NCBI GenBank assembly: GCA_014860005.1
Contig: JACZKP010000200.1
Span: 1 to 47,076, forward strand
Length of the DNA: 47,076 bases
Source of the DNA: Verrucomicrobiota bacterium
GTDB lineage: Bacteria > Verrucomicrobiota > Verrucomicrobiae > Limisphaerales > UBA11358
Direction: 5' to 3'
The translations under genes were made by a program, and so were the position numbers. The notes beneath the pieces are model-generated. The model was not told the origin of the DNA. It saw only the letters and a program-made list of their open reading frames with translations, and ran no database searches. Below, one piece after another: positions 7,462 to 15,028 of this stretch. How positions within the stretch are numbered: position 1 is the first letter of the stretch; each line of letters starts with the position of its first letter.

Positions 7462-9213
7462 ATGAGCTTGATCATTGGGCTTAACGCCTTTCACCCGGAT
7501 TCCTCCGCTTGTGCGGTGGTGGATGGCAGACTGGTTGCCGCAGTGGCCGAAGAACGGCTTGGGGCGCGGCGCAAACACGTTGCGGGCTTCCCCGGCCGGG
7601 CCCTGCAAGCCGTGCTCCAAATGGCCGGCGCGACGGTGCGGGAGATTGACTACCTCGCCATCGGCAACGACAGCAACGCCAACCTGGGCGCGAAGGCCAG
7701 GCACGTCTTGCGCGCGCCGGTCAAATCGGCGCGCGGGGTCGTCACGCATTTTCAAAGGCGCGCCAGGCTGCAATCCATGCAGCAACTCGTCGCGGAGGCC
7801 TGCGGGGTGGCGGAAGCGGACTGCCGGTTCGAGGTGGTGCGCGTCGAGCATCACCTGGCGCACATCGCCAGTTCCTATTACGCCAGCGATTTTGATTGCG
7901 CCGCCGGCTTCAGCTACGATGCGGCGGGCGATTTTGTTTCGGCGATGTTCGCGCGGTGTGAGGGCAACCGGATTGAGATCCTGGACCGCGTGTTCATGCC
8001 GGATTCGCTGGGGCATTTCTACACGGCGCTCTGCCAGTTCATTGGCTTCGACAAGTTCGGCGAGGAATACAAGGTGATGGGTCTCGCGGCTTACGGTGAG
8101 CCAAAGTACCAGGAGTTGATGCGGGAGTTGCTGCCTTTGAATGCCGACGGCAAATACCGGTTGAACCGGGACTATTTCGTCCCGCTTGGCCGGAATCTTG
8201 AGGAATGTACGGATGAACACGGCGAGATTGTGCTGCCGCCGTTGTACTCGCCGGAACTGGTGAGGCGGCTGGGCGAACCCCGGTTGCGGAGCGTGGAGAT
8301 CACGCAACAGGAAAAGGATATTGCGGCATCGTGTCAGGCACATTTTGAGGAAGCGGTGCTGGGTTGCCTGAGCCACTTGTACAGTTTGGTGCCGACCGAG
8401 AATCTGGTTACTGCCGGCGGTTGCGCGTTAAACGGGGTTTGCAACGCCAGGATTCTCCGCGAGACACCGTTCAAGCGATCCTACATCCAGTGCGCAGCCT
8501 CGGACGACGGCACTGGCATCGGCGCGGCTCTGTATGTCTGGAACTCAATCCTGAAGCAACCTCGTGCAGGAATTATTGATCACGCCTACTGGGGAACGGA
8601 ACATTCGGAGGCGGACATGGAGGCGGCACTGCGGCGGGCACGGCTGCCATTCGAACGTTGCGAACGGCCCTTGTTGTTGGAACGGGCGGCGGCGCAGCTC
8701 AACGGGGGGCATGTCATGGGTTGGTATCAAGGTCGCAGCGAGTGGGGGCCACGCGCGTTGGGAAATCGTTCCATTCTCGCCCATCCCGGCTGGCCGGGGA
8801 TGAAGGACTTGATCAATGCCAAGATCAAACGGCGCGAGGCGTTCCGTCCCTTCGCGCCGACGATCCTGGCCGAAGAGACGGGCCGCTATTTCGAGCAGAC
8901 CGTGGAAAGCCCGTTTATGATGCATGTCGTCAAGATTCGGCCGGAGCAGCGGCAGGCGCTGGCGGCGGTCTGTCATGAGGATGCGACCGGGCGATTGCAC
9001 ACGGTGAAGCCCTCCCAGAACGAGTTGTATCACGGCGTGATCAAGGCGTTTGCTGCCAAGAGTGGCACGCCCGTGGTGCTCAACACCAGTTTCAATGAGA
9101 ACGAGCCAATTGTGGACACACCGCAGCAAGCCGTGGATTGTTTTGTGCGCACAGACCTAGACGCATTGTGCCTGGGGCCGTTCGTGACCGCCAAACCTGG
9201 GAAGGCCACTTGA
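7462..9213 (+). CDS. Carbamoyltransferase of the NodU/CmcH type
   Basis: This is a protein of about 583 residues, full length for the family. The enzymes make carbamoyl-adenylate from carbamoyl phosphate and ATP and pass the carbamoyl group to a sugar hydroxyl. The N-terminal Kae1/HypF-like domain starts LIIGLNAFHPDSSACAVV and contains the metal-binding histidines in VEHHLAHIASSYY. The C-terminal domain starts around GRSEWGPRALGNRSIL and contains PVVLNTSFNENEPIVDTP. The ATG at 7462 is chosen because homology starts at once, with an in-frame TTG nine bases upstream as the alternative. Within the EPS locus it probably carbamoylates a sugar of the repeat unit. Confidence 0.9.
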   Translation: MSLIIGLNAFHPDSSACAVVDGRLVAAVAEERLGARRKHVAGFPGRALQAVLQMAGATVREIDYLAIGNDSNANLGAKARHVLRAPVKSARGVVTHFQRRARLQSMQQLVAEACGVAEADCRFEVVRVEHHLAHIASSYYASDFDCAAGFSYDAAGDFVSAMFARCEGNRIEILDRVFMPDSLGHFYTALCQFIGFDKFGEEYKVMGLAAYGEPKYQELMRELLPLNADGKYRLNRDYFVPLGRNLEECTDEHGEIVLPPLYSPELVRRLGEPRLRSVEITQQEKDIAASCQAHFEEAVLGCLSHLYSLVPTENLVTAGGCALNGVCNARILRETPFKRSYIQCAASDDGTGIGAALYVWNSILKQPRAGIIDHAYWGTEHSEADMEAALRRARLPFERCERPLLLERAAAQLNGGHVMGWYQGRSEWGPRALGNRSILAHPGWPGMKDLINAKIKRREAFRPFAPTILAEETGRYFEQTVESPFMMHVVKIRPEQRQALAAVCHEDATGRLHTVKPSQNELYHGVIKAFAAKSGTPVVLNTSFNENEPIVDTPQQAVDCFVRTDLDALCLGPFVTAKPGKAT

Positions 9214-9388
9214 ATGGTAGTTGACGGCATAAATCAACTGTGAATTGGGCAAGGGAATGAATGTCGAATACCTTGTTTCTGGAGGTCCAAGCATTGGGAA
9301 CTGGTAGATTCAGTTGAATCCCCGCAGATGAATTCCAAACCCCTCCCTGAAGAACGCGGCGGCGACCTTGCAGTCCCATGTTTTCTTG

Positions 9389-11026
9389 ATGCGCGCTGAA
9401 CTTCATCCATGGATCAGAGCAGGCTGGTGGCTAATCCCATTGGCCGGCTATTGGCTGCTGCTCGTTTACCAGCTTGGCGCCCAATGGTCGGCCTATGAAC
9501 AGTACAACTACGGCTGGGCGGTACCGTTACTGGGCGCCTACCTGTTCTGGCTGCGCTTTGGTACCAGGCCACCGGCCGAAACGCCCCGGAGAACGGGGTT
9601 GGCGTTGGCGGTGGTGGGGTTGGCCGCGCTGCTGTTCCTGCCCACCCGGTTGCTGCATGAGGCGAATCCGGTCTGGCGGCTCACAAGCCTGCTCTGGACC
9701 TTGGAGATCATCAGCCTCACGCTGGCGATGCTGTACCTTGTCGGAGGCGTCCGTTGGTTGCGGCACTTTGCGTTCCCGGTGGCATTCTTTGTCGTGGCGG
9801 TGCCGTGGCCGTCCGGTCTGGAAAGTCAACTGATCCAGACGCTGACCCGTTGGAACACGACGACAACCATTGAGATTCTCGGCTTGCTGGGCGTCCCGGC
9901 GGTCCAGCATGGCAATGTCATCGAAATCAGCACCGGCGTGGTGGGCGTGGACGAGGCATGCAGCGGCATTCGCTCATTTCAAGCCACCCTGATGATTGCC
10001 CTGTTTCTGGGGGAGATGTATGCGCTGAGCCTTCCACGCAGGGTCGTGTGTCTGGTGGCCGGATTCGCATTGTCATTTCTATTCAATGTTGGACGCACCG
10101 GGTTGTTGACCTGGGTGGCGGCGCGGGACGGCGTGGCGGCGATTGACAAATGGCACGATCCCGCCGGCGTCACGATTCTTGTGGGTTGCTTCATCGGGCT
10201 GTGGCTGACGGGCCTGTGGTTGCGCAAGGGACAGGATGGCGGGGAGGGTGGGGGCGGTGGTAAACCAAATGCTGGACTGCCAACAACTGGCGCGGAGCAT
10301 CACGACGCTTCGGTTTCGCCCTCGATGTCCAGACTGCGGGCAGTTGCTGTTCCTGCAATCGCGCTGCTCGTCTGGCTGGTGCTGGTTGAGGTTGGGGTGG
10401 AAATCTGGTATCGCTCGCACGAAATCCGCGCCGCCTCTGCGCAGTCTTGGACGGTGCGTTGGCCGGAGGAGCGGCCGGCTTTTCGCTGGATCGAGTTGTC
10501 GGATTCGGTGAAACGGCAGATTTTCTTTGAGTCGGGCGGCCAGTGCGCGTGGCCGGAGGCGGACGGAAGTTACTGGCAACTGTTGTATTTTCGCTGGCAA
10601 CCATCGCGCTCGCTCTATCCGCGGGTGCGCAGCCATTTGAACAAGACCCACCGGCCCGAGCATTGCCTCTCCGCCGGTGGCATGAGGTTGGTGGCTGACC
10701 TGGGCCTCGGCACCTATCGAGTGGGCAACACGAGTTATTCGCTCGGACGGTACGTCTTCGAAGCCAACGGCCAGGTGTTGCGGGTTTTCTATGGCCAGTA
10801 TGAGGATTCGGCGGCGCCGGAGTTTGTCACCAGTTATCGCGAAAACACCGCGCGACGCGTGGCGGCGGTGTTGGCCGGGAGCCGGAACTATGGCCTGCGC
10901 ATGCTTGAAATCGCGGTGGCCGGAATCCCCGATGAAGCGGCGGCGGAGGCGGCATTGCAGGCGCAGTTGGAGAAACTCATTGTGATTGGTGACGAATCAG
11001 GCAGTGAGAGGATGAATGATCAATGA
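9389..11026 (+). CDS. Exosortase with fused EpsI-like C-terminal domain
   Basis: This is a protein of about 545 residues in the inner membrane. The first 290 residues form the multi-pass exosortase/archaeosortase core. The catalytic triad is visible: Cys in GVDEACSGIRSF (codon at 9959), Arg in FNVGRTGLL (codon at 10,094) and His in KWHDPAG (codon at 10,154). After a Gly-rich linker (about 10,235-10,265) and one more membrane segment comes a periplasmic domain with THRPEHCLSAGG, resembling EpsI. Exosortases cleave PEP-CTERM-type tails and in some taxa are tied to EPS assembly. No protein with such a tail is in this window. The ATG at 9389 is preferred over TTG at 9368. A weak 6-bp hairpin (AGTTGA/TCAACT) lies near 9220. 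Confidence 0.9.
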   Translation: MRAELHPWIRAGWWLIPLAGYWLLLVYQLGAQWSAYEQYNYGWAVPLLGAYLFWLRFGTRPPAETPRRTGLALAVVGLAALLFLPTRLLHEANPVWRLTSLLWTLEIISLTLAMLYLVGGVRWLRHFAFPVAFFVVAVPWPSGLESQLIQTLTRWNTTTTIEILGLLGVPAVQHGNVIEISTGVVGVDEACSGIRSFQATLMIALFLGEMYALSLPRRVVCLVAGFALSFLFNVGRTGLLTWVAARDGVAAIDKWHDPAGVTILVGCFIGLWLTGLWLRKGQDGGEGGGGGKPNAGLPTTGAEHHDASVSPSMSRLRAVAVPAIALLVWLVLVEVGVEIWYRSHEIRAASAQSWTVRWPEERPAFRWIELSDSVKRQIFFESGGQCAWPEADGSYWQLLYFRWQPSRSLYPRVRSHLNKTHRPEHCLSAGGMRLVADLGLGTYRVGNTSYSLGRYVFEANGQVLRVFYGQYEDSAAPEFVTSYRENTARRVAAVLAGSRNYGLRMLEIAVAGIPDEAAAEAALQAQLEKLIVIGDESGSERMNDQ

Positions 11027-11313
11027 TAAGCGGTAGACGCCAGACAAACAACCGGGGGCGACGGCCATGGAATGGCAAGCCATCCACCCCATCGCAATTG
11101 ATTGCCGGCGTCGTGTCATGTCACGACGAGACGCGCAGGCTGCGTCAAGGTCGGGTTCGCGCCGGTGGGTGTGACCTGACGAGTCGCTTGGCGCCGCAAC
11201 AGCAGGAACCAGAAGCGGAGCTATGGTATGGAATGGACAACGGTCGCGGTTTTGGTACCATCAAGACCACTTGGCTGGATGATGGGTGGGCCCGGAACGA
11301 CAGGAATAAATAA
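11023..11313 (+). CDS. Doubtful short open frame
   Basis: The 96-codon frame starts inside the stop of the exosortase gene (ATGA overlap) and ends four bases before the WecA-like gene. The predicted protein is polar, low in hydrophobic residues, and matches no family I know. The position would suit a translationally coupled small gene, but the composition looks like chance. The 290-bp gap otherwise shows nothing. Confidence 0.2.
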   Translation: MISGRRQTNNRGRRPWNGKPSTPSQLIAGVVSCHDETRRLRQGRVRAGGCDLTSRLAPQQQEPEAELWYGMDNGRGFGTIKTTWLDDGWARNDRNK

Positions 11314-11316
11314 GGC

Positions 11317-12834
11317 ATGGAATACGTTCCAATTCTCGTGGCGGCGATTGTCGGGTTGCTGACCTCGCTGGCTGCAATTCCTGTGATCATTGCCCGGATG
11401 TCGGCGGGCGCCGCCAAAGCCCAGTGCTCCTTTCACCACACGCACCGGCAGCCAATGCCACGGCTTGGCGGCGTGGCGCTGGCGGCTGCTTTTGCGGTGG
11501 TCGGCTTGCTGGCGTTGCTGCTGTATCCCTTGGACCCGGCGCAAGCGAAGCTACACTGGGTCATCTACGGTACTTCACTGGCGATGTTCGGGCTGGGGTT
11601 GTGGGACGACCTCAAGCCGCTGGGCGCCAGGAAGAAATTGCTGGGCCAGGTGGTGATTTCCGGCGTGGCGTGCGCGTTTGGTCTGCAAATTGGAAACGTC
11701 ACCGGGGTTTTTGGCGGCAGTTATCAACTGTTTTGGATTGGTCCCGTGCTCTCGGTCCTTTGGCTGGTCGGGTTGACCAATCTAATAAACCTCATTGACG
11801 GGATAGACGGTCTGGCGGGCGGCATCGCGCTGATGTTGATGGCGCTGCTGGTTTACGTGGGGAACTCCTGGCAACTGGGTTTCCCGTTGCTCGCGGCGGC
11901 GGCCATGGTCGGCGCCCTTGTGGGTTTCCTGCGTTTCAATTTCCCGCCCGCGAAAATCTACATGGGCGATGGCGGGGCGTATTTCCTGGGGTTCCTGATT
12001 GGCGCGTTGTCGTTGATCAATTCGCACAAAGGCTCGGTGATGGCGGCGCTGCTCGCTCCGCTGTTTGCGCTGGCGCTGCCGGTGCTGGATGTGACGCTGG
12101 CGATTGTGCGGCGTGCGCTCAAGGGGCTGCCGCTGTTCCGGGCGGATCGCGGCCACCTGCATCACAAGCTCGTGAATTCGGGCCTGACCCGCACGCGCGC
12201 GGTGCTGGTGCTCTACGGGATTTCGGTGGTGTTCCTGCTCATGGCTTTTGGGGTGTTCTGGTCGCAGGGCCGGTGGGTGCCGATTTTCTTTGGCTTCGCC
12301 TGCTTGATCCTGTTGCTGGCGGCGCGCTCGTTCAGTTTCAGCCGCAACTGGTTTTCCGTGGGCCGCGTGCTGGGAAATTCGCTGGATATGCGGCGCGAAA
12401 TCCAATACGGCCTGGCCCTGTCCCACTGGCTTGAACTGGAGGCGCAACGCGTGCCTTCCCTCGAACAACTCTGGGACGAATATACCTTCGTGATCCGCAA
12501 GCTGGGCTTGACGCAGGTGCGCCTGAAACTGAATGGCTTGGAGCGCACGTGGAAACGTGACGACCAGCCGGCGGCGGACAAGCGGCGCGAGTGCAGTTAC
12601 CATCTTGCCGGAGGCGGCACAGTTCAGGTGACGGTCGAGGCGCATGCCGACGAAATGACGCAACAGTTGTTCGAACACATGGCGGAACTGGCGGCGGAGG
12701 CTTGGGCGAAGTCGTCAACCCGTTGGTGCGTCGAAACCGGGCAGGCTGCCCAGTTCACCGCCAAGGCCAGCGACTCCGTCGAATCTGCAACAACTGCTTC
12801 GCCTGACCCGCAACCCGCTCCCACGACCTCCTAG
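11317..12834 (+). CDS. WecA/TagO-type undecaprenyl-phosphate sugar-1-phosphate transferase
   Basis: This polyprenyl-phosphate glycosyl-1-phosphate transferase starts EPS synthesis by loading the first sugar phosphate (usually a GlcNAc-type sugar) onto undecaprenyl phosphate. About 10-11 membrane segments cover residues 1-340. Family motifs are in order: LGLWDDLKPLGARKK, INLIDGIDGLAGG, FNFPPAKIYMGDGGAYFLGF and the late HLHHKL. At 505 residues it is longer than WecA (about 370). The additional C-terminal 150 residues are soluble and unassigned. The ATG at 11,317 has a weak AAGG six bases upstream. It is the natural first enzyme for the surrounding glycosyltransferases. Confidence 0.92.
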   Translation: MEYVPILVAAIVGLLTSLAAIPVIIARMSAGAAKAQCSFHHTHRQPMPRLGGVALAAAFAVVGLLALLLYPLDPAQAKLHWVIYGTSLAMFGLGLWDDLKPLGARKKLLGQVVISGVACAFGLQIGNVTGVFGGSYQLFWIGPVLSVLWLVGLTNLINLIDGIDGLAGGIALMLMALLVYVGNSWQLGFPLLAAAAMVGALVGFLRFNFPPAKIYMGDGGAYFLGFLIGALSLINSHKGSVMAALLAPLFALALPVLDVTLAIVRRALKGLPLFRADRGHLHHKLVNSGLTRTRAVLVLYGISVVFLLMAFGVFWSQGRWVPIFFGFACLILLLAARSFSFSRNWFSVGRVLGNSLDMRREIQYGLALSHWLELEAQRVPSLEQLWDEYTFVIRKLGLTQVRLKLNGLERTWKRDDQPAADKRRECSYHLAGGGTVQVTVEAHADEMTQQLFEHMAELAAEAWAKSSTRWCVETGQAAQFTAKASDSVESATTASPDPQPAPTTS

Positions 12835-12877
12835 TTTTCAAATTCGCTGCCAGAGTAGATCGCAGCAGTCGTCCCGT

Positions 12878-14086
12878 TTGCGAATCCTTTTCCTCAATCA
12901 GACGTTTCACCCGGACGTGGTGGCAACGGCGCAATATCTGGCGCAAGTGACGACCGCGTTGACGGAGCGCGGACATGAGGTCACGGTCGTTGCCAGCCGT
13001 CGTGCTTACGATGATCCGGCACGGACCTTTGCCCCGCGCGAAACGTGGGAGGGAGTGAAAGTCTTTCGCGTCTGGTCCACCCGGTTTGGCAAAGGGGCCA
13101 AGTGGCGACGGGCGGTGGATTTCGCAAGCTATCTGCTGTGTTGCTGTGGGCGGCTTGTCTGCTTGCCGCGATCAGACGTGGTAGTGGCCCTCACTTCGCC
13201 CCCGTTGATCTCGTTCATCGGTGCCTGGCTGGCGCGCGTGCGTGGCAGCCGGCTGGTTTATTGGGTCATGGATTTCAATCCTGACGAGGCCCTTGCGGCG
13301 GGCTGGCTGCGGCGGGATTCGTTCGCGGCGCGCGGCCTGGAAAGTTGCTCGCGGTTCAGTCTCCGGCATGCCAGCCGGATATTGGTGCTGGATCGTTTCA
13401 TGCGCGAGTTGGTCCTGACGAAGAACATCCCCGCAGAGCGAGTGACGATCATTCCGCCATGGTCGCACGGTGACGCGGTGCAGTTTGATGAGCCGGGCCG
13501 GGAGCGTTTTCGTGAGCAACACGGCCTTGCCGGAAAATTTGTGGTGATGTATTCCGGCAACCACAGCCCGTGTCATCCGCTGGACACGGTTCTGGCGGCA
13601 GCCGAGCGTCTGCAGGCGGACCCGCGCTTCAAATTTGTATTTGTGGGCGGCGGCAGTGAGTTCCGCAGAATCCAGCAGCGAATTGCAGAGCAGGGCAACG
13701 GCGGCAATCTGCTTTGTCTGCCGTACCAGCCGCTTAACGAGCTTTCTGCGTCACTGTCCGCCGCGGATTTGCACGTGGTCGTGATGGGCAATCCGTTTGT
13801 GGGCACCATCCATCCCTGCAAAATCTACAATGTGTTGAGCGTGGGCGCGCCGGTGCTTTATGTGGGGCCGCAGCCCAGTCATGTGTCGGAGGTGCTCGAC
13901 AGCCTTGAGGCCACCCTTTGCGCCCGTGTGGATCATGGTGATATTGATGACTGTGTTGGACAAATTCGCCGGCTGGCCGGGCAGTTGCCATCCCGCAACT
14001 CGAAGAACCAGCGGAAAACGGCAGCCGCGTTTTCACAGCAAAACTGGCTGCCTCGATTTGTGGAGGAAATTGAAAATTGCCGCTGA
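12878..14086 (+). CDS. GT4 glycosyltransferase, WcaI-like
   Basis: This is a 402-residue GT-B enzyme resembling WcaI-type colanic acid glycosyltransferases. The N-terminus reads RILFLNQTFHPDVVATAQYL, followed by VTVVASRRAYDD and VVALTSPPLISFIGAWLA. The donor part has VVMYSGNHSPCHPLDTVL and FVFVGGGSEFRR. The later HPCKIYNVLSVGAPVLYV replaces the classical E-x7-E motif, as is usual in this subgroup. The start is TTG at 12,878, because homology begins at that codon and no ATG is near. It ends 120 bp before a strong hairpin and is convergent with the antiterminator gene. Confidence 0.88.
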   Translation: MRILFLNQTFHPDVVATAQYLAQVTTALTERGHEVTVVASRRAYDDPARTFAPRETWEGVKVFRVWSTRFGKGAKWRRAVDFASYLLCCCGRLVCLPRSDVVVALTSPPLISFIGAWLARVRGSRLVYWVMDFNPDEALAAGWLRRDSFAARGLESCSRFSLRHASRILVLDRFMRELVLTKNIPAERVTIIPPWSHGDAVQFDEPGRERFREQHGLAGKFVVMYSGNHSPCHPLDTVLAAAERLQADPRFKFVFVGGGSEFRRIQQRIAEQGNGGNLLCLPYQPLNELSASLSAADLHVVVMGNPFVGTIHPCKIYNVLSVGAPVLYVGPQPSHVSEVLDSLEATLCARVDHGDIDDCVGQIRRLAGQLPSRNSKNQRKTAAAFSQQNWLPRFVEEIENCR

Positions 14087-14208
14087 GGGCAAACGAGTGC
14101 GATGAGGCCGAGTAAGCTGCGTTCGAGATTCATGGAGGATTGAACCGCCAGAGGTGATGCGGCGTGCGCCTTGATAATGTTGGGTGTGCGCGCGGTTGCA
14201 GATTTGTG

Positions 14209-14245
14209 CCGGCCCGTGAAGCGATGCGCTTGCTTCACGGGCCGG
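14209..14245 (+). terminator. Strong hairpin between convergent genes, probable terminator
   Basis: The arms CCGGCCCGTGAAGC (14,209-14,222) and GCTTCACGGGCCGG (14,232-14,245) pair perfectly over 14 bp around a 9-base loop, followed on the plus strand by TTGATTTGG. The T-tract is weak. The hairpin lies between the plus-strand glycosyltransferase and the minus-strand antiterminator and could stop transcription from either side. Confidence 0.6.
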
Positions 14246-14316
14246 TTGATTTGGTGGTTGGAACTTGTGCCGCGTGAATCACCGGGGCAGGGGAGAGCCG
14301 CCGGCCGGTTTGGGGG

Positions 14317-14883
14317 TCAAGGGAGACGAGTCCGCACGTCATCCTGGCGGATGACAGCGTCCTGCGGCAATTCGACTTGGGTCTGGCGGCCTAGAAAACC
14401 AAGCAGCACGGCGATTCTGGCTTTTGCGGGCATGACCCGCGTGACTACGGCTTGAAGTCCCTGAAACGCCCCGGCAGCAATCTCCACGGCGTCGCCCACT
14501 TCCATGTCGGCAGACAGAATGCGGAGTTCATCCGGGCCGCAAAGTTCACGTAGTTCCGCAATGGCGGCGGCGGCGAGGGTCGGCCATTTGTCGCCGAAAT
14601 GGACGACGCCGGCGACGCCTGGCGCGTGATGAACGCGGCGCAGAGAGGCGTGCCAATCGAAGCGGGCGAACAGGTAACCTGGGAAAAGCGCCTCCGTGAC
14701 CCAAGCCGGTCCCTGCCGGGTCTTGCGTCGGAAACGGATGCGGGGTAGAAACGTTTCCACCCCGTCCATGCCCGCCAAATGCCGTGCCGCGATGTGTTCG
14801 TGTTTCGGCCGGCTTTTCAGGCAGAACCACGCGAAAGGCGATTCGGTGTGATGAACGTGCCGATCAGGCGGAATAGCATCCAT
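14317..14883 (-). CDS. NusG/RfaH/UpxY-like transcription antiterminator
   Basis: This is a NusG paralogue of about 188 residues. The NGN domain starts FAWFCLKSRPKHEHIAARHL and contains ALFPGYLFARF. The C-terminal KOW domain is VGDAVEIAAGAFQGLQAVV. Such specialised NusG proteins (RfaH, UpxY, LoaP) bind RNA polymerase at the start of long polysaccharide operons and suppress termination. Position inside the EPS locus, rather than beside ribosomal genes, supports that role here. The ATG at 14,883 is chosen. A GTG at 14,934 would add 17 residues with no domain match. It lies downstream of the Wzc/Wza genes on the same strand. Confidence 0.85.
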   Translation of the reverse strand: MDAIPPDRHVHHTESPFAWFCLKSRPKHEHIAARHLAGMDGVETFLPRIRFRRKTRQGPAWVTEALFPGYLFARFDWHASLRRVHHAPGVAGVVHFGDKWPTLAAAAIAELRELCGPDELRILSADMEVGDAVEIAAGAFQGLQAVVTRVMPAKARIAVLLGFLGRQTQVELPQDAVIRQDDVRTRLP

Positions 14884-15028
14884 GACGGTTTCAAGCCGGC
14901 AGCCCACTGGCGTCCGGTGCGGTCGGCTCACCACGAAAGTCCCGTGCTTTGCGGTTCACTAGCGAGATCTGATTTTCTCGCGCACCCGCATGTTCCCTCG
15001 CACAACTGAGAACGGCAGGCCACATGGC

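Noticed and set aside
7456..8376. 306-codon minus-strand frame opposite the carbamoyltransferase
   Set aside because: The plus strand encodes a full-length conserved enzyme, and the reverse frame has no recognisable domain.
11782..12678. Long minus-strand open frame opposite the WecA-like gene
   Set aside because: It is rich in His/Arg/Gln, has no family match, and lies wholly opposite a gene with clear motifs. It is a codon-bias shadow.
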